From Pantoea sp. 18069 (lineage in GTDB: Bacteria > Pseudomonadota > Gammaproteobacteria > Burkholderiales > Burkholderiaceae_C): DNA of 44,217 nt. The stretch covers positions 1 through 44,217 of the forward strand of contig NZ_CACSJA010000041.1 in the NCBI RefSeq assembly GCF_902706035.1, in the 5' to 3' direction. The notes beneath the pieces were generated by a model. It searched no databases and was not told where the DNA came from. It saw only the letters and a list, made by a program, of their open reading frames with translations. A program made the position numbers and the translations under genes. Shown here in pieces: positions 32,267-40,399 of this stretch; the first letter of the stretch is position 1, and each line of letters opens with the position of its first letter.

Positions 32267-33181
32267 ATGGATCAGATACAAGCCATGCGCACATTTGCGC
32301 GCGTGGTCGAGGCCGGTACGTTCACGCATGCGGCCGACTCGTTGCAGTTGCCCAAGGCCACCGTGACCAAGCATGTGCAGGCGCTCGAGGAGCGCTTGCG
32401 CGTGAAACTGCTCAACCGCACGACACGCCGCGTGACGGTGACCACCGACGGCGCGGCGTACTACGACCGCGCCGTGCGCCTGCTCGCCGATTTCGACGAC
32501 ATGGAAGCGAGCATGACCCAGGCCGGCGCCAACCCGCGCGGCCGGCTGCGCGTGGACGTGGGCACCTCGGTCGCGCGCCTGCTGATCATTCCCCGGCTCG
32601 CCGAGTTCCAGCAGCGCTACCCCGACATCCAGATCGACCTGGGCGTGAGCGACCGCACCATCGATCTGATCAGCGACAACGTCGACTGCGTGATACGCGG
32701 CGGTGAACTCAGCGACCAGTCGCTGGTCGCGCGGCGCATAGGCAATCTCGAATTCATCACCGTGGCCACGCCCGACTACCTCGCACGCCACGGCACGCCC
32801 GCCCATCCGCTGGACCTGGGATCCGGCCACCGCCTTGTGACCTATTTCTCGCCGGTCTCGCAGCGCCGCTATCCGCTGGAGTTCCACCGCAATGGCGAAG
32901 TCATAGAAACCACCAACGCTTCGCACCTCACGGTGAACGAAAGCAATGCCTATGTGGCCGCTATCGTCCACGGCCAGGGCATAGGCCAGATCACCACGTT
33001 CCAGGCGCAGCAGCATCTGGAGCGCGGCGAACTGGTCACGCTGCTGCCCGACTGGCCCCAGCCCGCGCTGCCGGTCTACGTGGTCTATCCGCCCAACCGC
33101 CACCTCAGCGCCAAGGTGCGCGCGTTTGTCGACTGGGCAGCCGAGCTGTTCGCCCAGAACCCGCTGCTGCAACGCGCCTGA
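32267..33181 (+). CDS. LysR-family transcriptional regulator
   Basis: A 304-residue LTTR: N-terminal HTH (MRTFARVVEAGTFTHAADSLQLPKATVTKHVQALEERL, residues 5-42) and C-terminal substrate-binding domain of the CrgA/YafC-like group (LLNRTTRRVTVTTDGAAYYDRA; VDCVIRGGELSDQSLVARRIG). AAGGAG precedes the ATG with a good gap. It is divergent from the hydrolase-like gene and the RND operon, so it is their most likely regulator. Confidence 0.92.
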   Translation: MDQIQAMRTFARVVEAGTFTHAADSLQLPKATVTKHVQALEERLRVKLLNRTTRRVTVTTDGAAYYDRAVRLLADFDDMEASMTQAGANPRGRLRVDVGTSVARLLIIPRLAEFQQRYPDIQIDLGVSDRTIDLISDNVDCVIRGGELSDQSLVARRIGNLEFITVATPDYLARHGTPAHPLDLGSGHRLVTYFSPVSQRRYPLEFHRNGEVIETTNASHLTVNESNAYVAAIVHGQGIGQITTFQAQQHLERGELVTLLPDWPQPALPVYVVYPPNRHLSAKVRAFVDWAAELFAQNPLLQRA

Positions 33182-33228
33182 GCGTATGCCCCTTCGGCGC
33201 CAACGGCGCGCGCATGGCGTCGCAGCGG

Positions 33229-33248
33229 CAGCCCCGCACATGGGGCTG
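33229..33248. terminator. Hairpin between convergent lysR and Bug genes
   Basis: CAGCCCC / GGGGCTG, 7-bp perfect stem with a 6-base loop, 48 bases after the LysR stop. No U-tract; could serve as a transcription end in either direction. Confidence 0.4.
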
Positions 33249-33255
33249 TGCTCCC

Positions 33256-33406
33256 ATGCAACCCATCGCCATCCTCCAGCGCGAAGCCACACAAGGCCCG
33301 GGCGTGCTGCGCGAGCACCATCTTCCACTGGCACTGCGACACCTTCGACATCCCGCGCACCATGTACGGCAGGCACTCATGGCCGTGCGCGGTGGGTGGA
33401 GCCTAG
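33256..33406 (+). pseudogene. Remnant of a class I glutamine amidotransferase (GMP synthase-like) gene
   Basis: Two disconnected pieces of a class I glutamine amidotransferase can be read in 150 bases. Frame 1 from ATG 33256 gives MQPIAILQREATQGPGVLRE, resembling the N-terminus of stand-alone GATase proteins (family pattern P-I-A-I-x-Q-H-x-A-x-x-G-P-G). Shifting frame near 33318 gives IFHWHCDTFDIP, which matches the catalytic His segment of these enzymes (HWHGDTFDLP type). About 150 residues that should lie between, including the nucleophile Cys, are missing. An internal deletion plus frameshift in a former gene is the simplest reading. It sits between the LysR gene and the Bug/GntR pair. Confidence 0.6.
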
Positions 33407-34392
33407 CCCAGCTTGTAGCCCGTCTCCTTGACGATGCGCTGCCAGCGGGCGTAGTCCTCCACGAGGATCTTGCCCAAATCGGCGGCGGAGCTTCCCACGG
33501 GCGTGTGGTCGTAGCCGCGCAGGCGCTCCTGGATCTGCGGGTCGCGCACGGCCTTCTGCACTTCGCTGGACAGCCTGTCGACGATGGCCTTGGGCGTGCC
33601 CTTGGGCGCCAGCAGACCGGTCCAGCTGCCCAGCACCATGCCCTTGTAGCCCAGCTCCTCCAGCGTGGGAACATCGGGCAGCGAAGCCACGCGCTTGGCC
33701 GACGTGACCGCGAGCGGGCGCAGTTTTCCGGCCTTGATGTGTGGCATGGTCACGAAGGAATCGAGCGAAATGTCCACCTCGCCCGACAGTACGGCCTGCG
33801 CCTGCGGCGCCGTGCCTTTGTACGGCACGTTGATCAGCGTGGGCGCGTCGATGGTGCGCTTCAACTCGTCCGTCAGCAGCGTGAGCATGCTGCTGCCGGA
33901 CGAGGCCTTGATCGGTGGGTTTGCGGCCCTGGCCAAGGCCACCAGCCCGGCGAAGTCCTTCACCGGCAACTTTTCGGTGGCGACGACGACAAAGGGCAAG
34001 GTGCTGACCAGGCTGATGGGCTCCCAGTTGTCGGCGGGATGCAACTTGGTCTGGTAGAGCACGGGCGTCAGCGTCTGCGCGCCTGCCGTATTGAACAGCA
34101 AGGTGTAGCCGTTGGGCTCGGCCCGCGCGGCGGCTTCCATGCCGATGAGGCCGTTGGCGCCGCCGCGGTTGTCGACGACAAACGTCTGCTGCAGGCTTTC
34201 CGACAGCTTTTGCGCGATCAGGCGCGCCACGATGTCCGTCGTTCCGCCCGGGGGAAAAGGAACGATCAGCGTCACTGTGCGGCTGGGGTAGACATCGCTT
34301 GCGTAGGTGGGCAGGCTCGCGCACGCGGCTGCGGCGGCCATGGTTTTCAAAGCGTGTCGGCGTGAAACCGGCTGTTTCGTATCTTGGGGCAT
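33403..34392 (-). CDS. Bug/TctC-family substrate-binding protein
   Basis: A 329-residue periplasmic receptor. The ATG at 34392 has AGGAGA upstream and gives an N-terminus with a twin-arginine-like export signal (SRRHALKTMAAAAACASLP). Bug motifs: YPSRTVTLIVPFPPGGTTDIVARLI, FVVDNRGGANGLIGMEAAARAEPNG and VPTLEELGYKGM. It is divergent from a FadR-type GntR regulator; a perfect operator-like palindrome lies between them (34540-34557). No enzyme gene accompanies it, unlike the other three Bug genes of the window. A 129-base in-frame extension upstream has no support. Confidence 0.93.
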   Translation of the reverse strand: MPQDTKQPVSRRHALKTMAAAAACASLPTYASDVYPSRTVTLIVPFPPGGTTDIVARLIAQKLSESLQQTFVVDNRGGANGLIGMEAAARAEPNGYTLLFNTAGAQTLTPVLYQTKLHPADNWEPISLVSTLPFVVVATEKLPVKDFAGLVALARAANPPIKASSGSSMLTLLTDELKRTIDAPTLINVPYKGTAPQAQAVLSGEVDISLDSFVTMPHIKAGKLRPLAVTSAKRVASLPDVPTLEELGYKGMVLGSWTGLLAPKGTPKAIVDRLSSEVQKAVRDPQIQERLRGYDHTPVGSSAADLGKILVEDYARWQRIVKETGYKLG

Positions 34393-34539
34393 GACTGTCT
34401 CCTGGATCCAGGTTGCAAAAAATACCGATAGCGGCAGAACGCACCCACCGCTGCATTCCCGGTCCGCCAAACGCTGCTTCCCGCGCTTGGGCATGTCCGG
34501 TGAGATCCGCCCTGCGGTCACAGCGTTGCAGCCAATTGT

Positions 34540-34557
34540 TCAATGGTTAACCATTGA
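34540..34557. promoter_or_regulatory. Perfect 18-bp palindrome, FadR/FCD-type operator
   Basis: TCAATGGTTAACCATTGA is fully self-complementary and contains TGGT-N2-ACCA, the core recognised by the FadR subfamily of GntR regulators. It lies 37 bases upstream of the GntR start and 147 bases upstream of the divergent Bug start. Auto-regulation and control of the Bug gene by this regulator are strongly suggested. Confidence 0.75.
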
Positions 34558-34594
34558 GCCCTGGTATTATGAAAATCAAACTTCCGTGGTGTAT

Positions 34595-35308
34595 ATGCTG
34601 GTAAGTTCTAATGCAGTGGGGCCCATCAAGGGCCAGCGCACCCGCGACGCGCTGGCCGATGTGCTGCGTGCCCAGATCCTGGGCGGACAGCGGCAGCACG
34701 GCAGCGTGCTTCCCGCCGAACGCCTGCTGGTGACGGAAACCGGGCTCAGCCGCGCCGCCGTGCGCGATGCGCTGCGCATCCTGGAAAGCGAAGGCTTGAT
34801 CGAAACCAGGCCGGGCCGGTACGGCGGCTCCATCGTGCGGCAGCCGGCGAGCGACGCCCTTGACAAGCCCATCGCCGTGTTCGTGCGCGGACGGCAAGTG
34901 TCTCTGCGGGAACTCGTGGAAGTGCGCGTGATGATCGAGCCCATGGTCGCGGAACTGGCGGCCAGCCGGCGCACGCCGCAGGAACTCGCTGCACTGGAGC
35001 AGTTGACGCAGGAGCTGGCAGCCACCATCGACGATATCCCCTTGTTCCTGGACGCCAACGTGCGCTGGTACCTGGCGCTTGCCGAGGCATGCCACAACGA
35101 CCTCTTGCGCGCCTTCTTTTCCTCCATCGCCGGGCCGATCCTGGAGGCATCGGGCAAGCATGGCATTGCGACCCAGCAAACGCGGCAGTTCATCCTGCAG
35201 TCGCACCACCGCGTGCTGCAGGCGGTGCAAAGCAGCGACCCGCGCGCGGCGCGCAGACGCATGGAACGCCATGTCGCCGGCTATGCGGAGCGCTTCGGCG
35301 TAGCCTAG
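34595..35308 (+). CDS. GntR-family (FadR/FCD) transcriptional regulator
   Basis: A 237-residue regulator: N-terminal winged helix (about 12-80; VLPAERLLVTETGLSRAAVRDALRILESEGLI) and C-terminal all-helical FCD domain (about 105-235). In the FCD metal site the first His (usual D/N-x3-H) appears as Tyr (NVRWYLALAEACHN), while later His residues (SHHRVL, MERHV) remain, so metal binding may be altered. The ATG at 34595 is chosen; GTG 34589 is possible. It is divergent from the Bug gene, with the FadR-like operator between them. The effector is probably the carboxylate bound by that receptor (inference). It ends three bases from the convergent transglutaminase-like gene. Confidence 0.9.
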   Translation: MLVSSNAVGPIKGQRTRDALADVLRAQILGGQRQHGSVLPAERLLVTETGLSRAAVRDALRILESEGLIETRPGRYGGSIVRQPASDALDKPIAVFVRGRQVSLRELVEVRVMIEPMVAELAASRRTPQELAALEQLTQELAATIDDIPLFLDANVRWYLALAEACHNDLLRAFFSSIAGPILEASGKHGIATQQTRQFILQSHHRVLQAVQSSDPRAARRRMERHVAGYAERFGVA

Positions 35309-35311
35309 TCC

Positions 35312-36181
35312 CTAGGCCGTAGACAGCGCGAGTGAAGTGTGGGCCGGCAGCTCCAGGCCGGCCGCCGCATCTTCGACGGCGACGACATGGATATGCGGCT
35401 GCTCGCTCATCACGCCGCCAAAGATGGTCGCGAAGGCCACGTCCGCAGCGTCGCGCCCGGTCGCCAGGCGCATCATGCCCATGGGAATCGCCGTGCCCGA
35501 AGGATCGAACTGATACCAGCGATCGCCCAGATACACCTCGACATAGGCATGGAAGTCCGGCGGACCCAGGGCGGGATCGGCGCCGTAGTCGGTACCGGTG
35601 ACAAAGCGCGCGGGGAGATTGAGCGCCCGGCACAGCGCAATCATCAGATGCGCGAAGTCACGGCACACGCCCACGCGCTCGACCAGCGTGTCCACGGCCG
35701 AAGTCGTGCCGCTGGAGCTGTTGGAGCGAAACGTCACATGCTGGCGCACCCAGTCGCAGACCGCCTGCACGCGCACATAGCCTTGCGGCAGATAGCCAAA
35801 CTGGCCCACGGCGAAATTCGACAGGCGGTCCGACTGGCAATAGCGGCTGGGATAGATGAAGGGCAGCACTTCGAGCGGCAACGCGCGTACCGGCACTTCG
35901 CCGATCTGCGCCGGCTCGCCCGTGTGGTGCGTGATGTCCACGGTCGCCGTGTACTGCACGGTGAGCGGGCCGGGCAGCGCGCTCAGCCGCAGGCAGCGCT
36001 GGCCCATGTCGGGGCTTTGCTGCAACTCCCACGAAGCCTCGGGCTGGCTGATCACCAGGTTTTCTTCGGCCACCACCTGATGGGGCGTGTGTGCGGCATG
36101 GATGTAGAAGAAGAAATCCGCGCCCGGTGCAAACACCGTATAGGACAGCGCCATCTGCAGTTGAAGTCTGATCATGCTCAT
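35312..36181 (-). CDS. Transglutaminase-like (bacterial cysteine protease-fold) protein
   Basis: A 289-residue protein with an N-terminal beta-sandwich domain (about 1-100, bacterial transglutaminase-like N region) and a transglutaminase-like core. The catalytic triad is visible: Cys 173 (GVCRDFAHL), His 211 (DFHAYVEVYL) and Asp 226 (WYQFDPSG). No signal peptide is evident. Family members are thought to act as proteases or amidases on peptides; in many bacteria related genes accompany alpha-E/circularly permuted ATP-grasp genes, which are absent here. Transcribed alone, convergent with the GntR gene. Confidence 0.9.
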   Translation of the reverse strand: MSMIRLQLQMALSYTVFAPGADFFFYIHAAHTPHQVVAEENLVISQPEASWELQQSPDMGQRCLRLSALPGPLTVQYTATVDITHHTGEPAQIGEVPVRALPLEVLPFIYPSRYCQSDRLSNFAVGQFGYLPQGYVRVQAVCDWVRQHVTFRSNSSSGTTSAVDTLVERVGVCRDFAHLMIALCRALNLPARFVTGTDYGADPALGPPDFHAYVEVYLGDRWYQFDPSGTAIPMGMMRLATGRDAADVAFATIFGGVMSEQPHIHVVAVEDAAAGLELPAHTSLALSTA

Positions 36182-36394
36182 CTCGGGCTACCAGAACAAG
36201 GAGGATTCCTGCGCCAAATGCTCCCCTTCGCGCCGCGCATGCTGGCTCGCCAATGGACCCACGCGCTGGCCCCAGTATGCAGCGCTTGCCTGGCACGGGC
36301 TGTCAGCAAACACCACCAGTTCACACCCGGGCATGTGCAGGCGCAAAGCGACAGTTCATGCCCGACAGCGCCGCATACCCCGCACCGCACGCCG

Positions 36395-37267
36395 TCAGGG
36401 CATTGCCGCCGCTTCCACGAACGCCTGCTCCACGGCATCGAGCCGCTGCATGCCGGCGTCCGAAACCCGCCGCACCATGCAGATCTGGCGCACGGGCGCC
36501 GCGCGCCCCAGGGGAATCTCGCGCACGCCATAGGCATCGCGCAGCTGGTAGCGGATCTTGGGCAGCACCGACACGCCTATGCCCGCGGCCACCATGGCGA
36601 CGATGGCGTCCATGCCCGGCACGTCGAGCAGCGGCTGGCGCTGCGGCAGCAATTGATTCACGAAGCGCGCCGCCATCTGGCCCGCGACCACCGAGCGGTC
36701 CAGCCGTATCCAGGGCGAATGCGTCAGGATCTGTTTGACGGTGCCCGGCGCCATCTGCGCCGGCACGACCAGCACGAACTGCTCGCGCAGCAACTGCGTC
36801 CACAGCAGGCGGCTCGATCCGCCCGAGACGGGGCGCACGACCACGGCCGCATCGACGCGCCCCGCCTTGAGGCTCAGCAGCAGGTCGGGCGTGGTGCCGC
36901 GATCGATCTGCAGCGCGATTTTCGGCGCCTTGCGCTGCAGCGCCGCGAAGGCCTGGGGCAGCAAGGTGGTCATCGCCGATTCGGTGATTCCCAGCCGCAC
37001 ATTGCCCGCGGGCGCGGCGCCTGCCACATGGCGCATGGACTCGAGCTCGGCCAGGCTGCGATCCACCACGGCGGCGAGTTCGATCGCAAACGGCGTGGGC
37101 CGCGCATTGCGTGCCGAGCGGTCGAACAAAGGCTGGCCGAAGTGCTGCTCGAGCTGCTTCATCTGCAGGCTCACGGCGCTGGGCGTCAGGTTCACCTGCT
37201 CCGCGGCCTGGGCAAAGCTGCCCTGGCGCACGACCGCGGACAAGGTGGCAAGCAATTGCATTTTCAT
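36395..37267 (-). CDS. LysR-family transcriptional regulator
   Basis: A 290-residue LTTR. The HTH spans about residues 3-40 (QLLATLSAVVRQGSFAQAAEQVNLTPSAVSLQMKQLEQHFGQ), followed by the effector domain (GNVRLGITESAMTTLLPQAFAAL; VAAGIGVSVLPKI). The ATG at 37267 places the HTH at the canonical distance; an upstream in-frame start would overlap the divergent oxidase gene. It is divergent from the FMN-dependent alpha-hydroxyacid oxidase with only 69 bases between starts, so it most likely regulates that gene. Palindrome at 37306-37320 is the candidate site. Confidence 0.92.
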   Translation of the reverse strand: MKMQLLATLSAVVRQGSFAQAAEQVNLTPSAVSLQMKQLEQHFGQPLFDRSARNARPTPFAIELAAVVDRSLAELESMRHVAGAAPAGNVRLGITESAMTTLLPQAFAALQRKAPKIALQIDRGTTPDLLLSLKAGRVDAAVVVRPVSGGSSRLLWTQLLREQFVLVVPAQMAPGTVKQILTHSPWIRLDRSVVAGQMAARFVNQLLPQRQPLLDVPGMDAIVAMVAAGIGVSVLPKIRYQLRDAYGVREIPLGRAAPVRQICMVRRVSDAGMQRLDAVEQAFVEAAAMP

Positions 37268-37305
37268 GAGTTTTTCTTGTGTATCGAATGACGAATGATC
37301 AAGCA

Positions 37306-37320
37306 ACAATGCTGCATTGT
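37306..37320. promoter_or_regulatory. 15-bp palindrome between lysR and the hydroxyacid oxidase gene
   Basis: ACAATGC-T-GCATTGT is a perfect inverted repeat in the 69-base divergent region, 16 bases before the oxidase ATG and 38 before the LysR ATG. This is where an LTTR would bind to control both genes. Confidence 0.6.
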
Positions 37321-37336
37321 CTTCTAGCATCCAGGC

Positions 37337-38605
37337 ATGTTCAATCGTTTTCGCCAGGCCATGCAACCCACTTTCCGCCTTGAGGACTTTGCCGCACCGA
37401 ACTCGGCCTCACCATCGAGCGCCGGCGCCCGCGCGGTCCCGCGCCGTCTGCGCAAGATGCTGTCGCTAGACGACTTCGAGGACGCGGCGCGGGCCTTCCT
37501 GCCCCGCCCCATCTTTGCCTATGTGTCCGGCGGCTGCGAAACCAACCGCTCACTGCAGGGCAACCGCAGCGCCTTCGGCGACTACGGCTGGCAGACGCGC
37601 ATCCTGAAGAACACTTCGGCACGCAGCCTCGCCACCACGCTGCTGGGCCGGGACTACGCGGCCCCGTTCGGCATCGCGCCCATGGGCATCAGCGCGCTGT
37701 CGGCCTACCGCGGCGACCTGGTCCAGGCACAGGCAGCAGGCGCGGCCAATATTCCTATGATCCTCAGCGGCACTTCATTGATTGCCATGGAGGACGTGGC
37801 CCGCGCCAACCCCGGGGCCTGGTTCCAGGCCTATGTGCCCGGCGAGCCCGAGCGCATCGTGCAATTGCTCGATCGGGTGGAGCGCGCGGGATTCGGCACG
37901 CTGGTGGTGACCGCCGACACCCCGGTGTCGGGCAACCGCGAAAACAATCTGCGCGCGGGCTTTTCGACACCGCTGCGCCCCAGCCTGCGCCTGGCCTGGG
38001 AGGGCATCACCCACCCGGGCTGGCTCTGGGGCACGGCCATGCGCACGCTGGCGCAGCACGGCATGCCGCATTTCGAGAACTCCCACGCCCAGCGCGGCGC
38101 CCCCATCCTGTCGGCTACCGTGACACGTGATTTCGGCGCGCGCGACCATCTGAACTGGGAGCACTTCGACCTGATACGCCGGCGCTGGAAAGGCCAACTG
38201 GTACTCAAGGGCGTGCTGCACCAGGACGACGCACTCAAGGCCCGCGACCATGGCGCCGACGGCATCATTTTGTCCAACCATGGCGGGCGCCAGCTCGACG
38301 CCGCGGTGTCGCCGCTGCAGGTGCTGCCCGGCGTGGTGCAGGCGCTGGGAAGCGACTACCCGGTGATGATAGACAGTGGTTTTAGACGCGGCAACGATGT
38401 GCTGCTGGCACTCGCGCTGGGCGCCAAGTTCGTCTTTGTCGGACGGCCCTTCAACTACGCGGGCGCGGTGGCCGGCGAAGCCGGCGTGCGCCATGCGATC
38501 GGCATACTGGCTTCGGAAATGCTGCGCAATATGGCGCTGATTGGTGTCAATAGCCCAGCGGATCTGGGCCGCGAGCACCTGTTCGCTACGCGTTCTTCGG
38601 CATGA
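37337..38605 (+). CDS. FMN-dependent alpha-hydroxyacid oxidase/dehydrogenase (LldD/glycolate-oxidase family)
   Basis: A 422-residue (beta/alpha)8 flavoenzyme oxidising an L-2-hydroxyacid to the 2-oxoacid. The active-site base is His 315 in ILSNHGGRQLDAAVSP; phosphate-binding/FMN segments PFGIAPMGISAL, TADTPVSGNRENNLRAGF and MIDSGFRRGNDVLLALALGAKFVFVGRPF are conserved. An N-terminal extension of about 40 residues precedes the usual start of the fold (LSLDDFEDAARAFLPRPIFAYVSGG). Monocistronic and divergent from a LysR gene. The substrate (lactate, glycolate, mandelate or other) cannot be told from sequence. Confidence 0.92.
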   Translation: MFNRFRQAMQPTFRLEDFAAPNSASPSSAGARAVPRRLRKMLSLDDFEDAARAFLPRPIFAYVSGGCETNRSLQGNRSAFGDYGWQTRILKNTSARSLATTLLGRDYAAPFGIAPMGISALSAYRGDLVQAQAAGAANIPMILSGTSLIAMEDVARANPGAWFQAYVPGEPERIVQLLDRVERAGFGTLVVTADTPVSGNRENNLRAGFSTPLRPSLRLAWEGITHPGWLWGTAMRTLAQHGMPHFENSHAQRGAPILSATVTRDFGARDHLNWEHFDLIRRRWKGQLVLKGVLHQDDALKARDHGADGIILSNHGGRQLDAAVSPLQVLPGVVQALGSDYPVMIDSGFRRGNDVLLALALGAKFVFVGRPFNYAGAVAGEAGVRHAIGILASEMLRNMALIGVNSPADLGREHLFATRSSA

Positions 38606-38662
38606 AGAAAAACACGCCGACATCCATGGGATACCGGCGTGCGCGGCTTCCGATCGAACGCC

Positions 38663-39637
38663 TCACTCGAGCTTGATATTGGCCTCCCGGATCAGGCTGC
38701 CCCATTTCGTGTGTTCGGCCTTGATGAAGGCCGCGAACTGCTGGGGCGTGCCGGTCACGGGAATATTGCCTTCGAAGGCCAGCTTGTCCTGCACGTCCTT
38801 GCGGCCCAGCATCGCCACCACTTCCTTGTTGACGCGCGCCACGACCTCGGCCGGCAGGCCCGCGGGGCCGACCAGGCCCAGCCAGGTGGTCGCGTCGAAA
38901 CCGGGATAGCCCTGCTCGGCCACCGTGGGCACATGGCCTATCACGGGCAGGCGCTGGGCCGAACTCACGGCCAGCGCGCGCACCTTGCCCGACGCCATCT
39001 GCGACATCACCGACACGCTGTTGCCGAAATACAGCTGGATCTGGCCGCCGAGCAGCTCGTTCATCGCCGGGCCTGCGCCCTTGTACGGCACCTGCAGCAC
39101 CTGGATGCCCGCGCGGCGCGCGAGCATCTCGCCGGCCAGGTGGCCCACCGTGCCGTTGCCTGCCTGGCCTATGCTGAACTCACCCGGCCTGGCCTTGGCG
39201 GCCTGGATGAAATCGGCCAGCGTGCGAAACGGTGAATCGGCGCGCACCACGAGCACCACGGGCTGCACCGCGATCTCGACGATGGGCGTGAAGTCCTTCA
39301 AGGGATCGAAAGGCATCCTGGCGTAGAGCGCGGGATTGATAGACAGATTGGACGCCTGGCCCATGCCCATGGTGTAGCCGTCGGGCTGGGCCTTGGCCAC
39401 CGCGTCCAGGCCGATGTTGCCGGCCGCGCCCGGGCGGTTCTCGACGATCACCGTCCATTGGTTGAGCACCGTGAACCGCTCGGCGATCAGCCGCGAAGTG
39501 GCATCGGTGCCGCCCCCGGGCGGAAACGGCACGATCAGCTTGATCGGCTTGGCGGGCCAGTTGCTCTGGGCAAAGGCGGCGGTCGTGGATGCCGTCAGTG
39601 CCAGCGCGCCGGTATGAAGAAAAGTGCGTCGTTGCAT
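38663..39637 (-). CDS. Bug/TctC-family substrate-binding protein
   Basis: A 324-residue secreted receptor with a signal peptide (FLHTGALALTASTTAAFAQ). Bug motifs: WPAKPIKLIVPFPPGGGTDATSRLIAE, VIVENRPGAAGNIGLDAVAKAQPDG and VPTVAEQGYPGFD. Last gene of the operon D-2-hydroxyacid dehydrogenase / RraA-type aldolase / Bug (70-base gap after the aldolase gene). AAGGAGACAATCC precedes the ATG. The ligand is presumably the hydroxyacid processed by the two enzymes. Confidence 0.93.
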   Translation of the reverse strand: MQRRTFLHTGALALTASTTAAFAQSNWPAKPIKLIVPFPPGGGTDATSRLIAERFTVLNQWTVIVENRPGAAGNIGLDAVAKAQPDGYTMGMGQASNLSINPALYARMPFDPLKDFTPIVEIAVQPVVLVVRADSPFRTLADFIQAAKARPGEFSIGQAGNGTVGHLAGEMLARRAGIQVLQVPYKGAGPAMNELLGGQIQLYFGNSVSVMSQMASGKVRALAVSSAQRLPVIGHVPTVAEQGYPGFDATTWLGLVGPAGLPAEVVARVNKEVVAMLGRKDVQDKLAFEGNIPVTGTPQQFAAFIKAEHTKWGSLIREANIKLE

Positions 39638-39706
39638 GGATTGTCTCCTTTGGTTTTATGGATGGTTACGGCGGTGCGGCAAACGGGCCCATCGGCCCGC
39701 AAGCTT

Positions 39707-40399
39707 CTAGACGGGTAAACCCTTTTCCCGCAACACGGCGTCAAAGCGCTCGGGGTCGGCCGTGCCGGCGCGATTGGTTTCGCGAATCCTGGCTTCCTTG
39801 ACCAGATGCGCGCGCGTCTTTTGCAGCACGTCCTCGGCCTGGTCGGCCGGTATGGCGATCACGCCATCGGCATCGCCGACGATCAGATCGCCGGGCATGA
39901 CGACGAGGCCCGCGCAGGCAACGGGTACATTGACTTCGCCCGGGCCGTCCTTGCTCGGGCCGCGGTGGGTATGGCCCCTGGCGAAGATCGGCATGCCGTC
40001 CTCGGCCCATTCGCACAGATCGCGAATGGCGCCGTCGATGACCAGGCCACCGAGCCGCCTGGCCACGCAGGTGGTGCGCATCAGGCCGCCGACCAGGGCC
40101 TGCGAGACATCGCCGCCGCCGTCGATGACCAGCACGTCGCCGGGCTCGACCATCATCAGCGCCTTGTGGATCATCAGGTTGTCGCCGGGACGCACGCGCA
40201 CCGTGACGGCCGGGCCGCACAGCACGGTCTCGAGCCGGCGGTGGTACTGGCGCAGCCCTATGGTGCCGATATTGCGGCTCATGGAGTCGCCTATCGCCGC
40301 GACCGGCAGCTCGCGAAACGCCGCGACGATTCCGGCGCCGGGGCCGGCGGCGCGGGGGTGGATGCAGTAGCCTGCGGGCCACGAGGGGGTAGTGCTCAT
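39707..40399 (-). CDS. RraA-like / HMG-CHA aldolase family protein
   Basis: A 230-residue protein of the RraA/4-hydroxy-4-methyl-2-oxoglutarate aldolase family. Conserved segments are PGDNLMIHKALMMVEPGDVLVIDGGGD, GGLVIDGAIRD (with the Arg and Asp of the active site) and GDADGVIAIP. Enzymes of this family cleave 4-carboxy-4-hydroxy-2-oxoadipate or HMG to pyruvate, or decarboxylate oxaloacetate; RraA itself inhibits RNase E. The catabolic context supports the enzymatic option. Its ATG overlaps the stop of the upstream dehydrogenase (TGATG), indicating translational coupling; the TTG one codon earlier is not needed. Confidence 0.88.
   Translation of the reverse strand: MSTTPSWPAGYCIHPRAAGPGAGIVAAFRELPVAAIGDSMSRNIGTIGLRQYHRRLETVLCGPAVTVRVRPGDNLMIHKALMMVEPGDVLVIDGGGDVSQALVGGLMRTTCVARRLGGLVIDGAIRDLCEWAEDGMPIFARGHTHRGPSKDGPGEVNVPVACAGLVVMPGDLIVGDADGVIAIPADQAEDVLQKTRAHLVKEARIRETNRAGTADPERFDAVLREKGLPV

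Noticed and set aside
32102..33376. Upstream extension of the hydrolase-like gene to a 705-codon frame
   Set aside because: The extra part is antisense to the LysR gene and has shadow-frame composition; ATG 32101 precedes the conserved fold.
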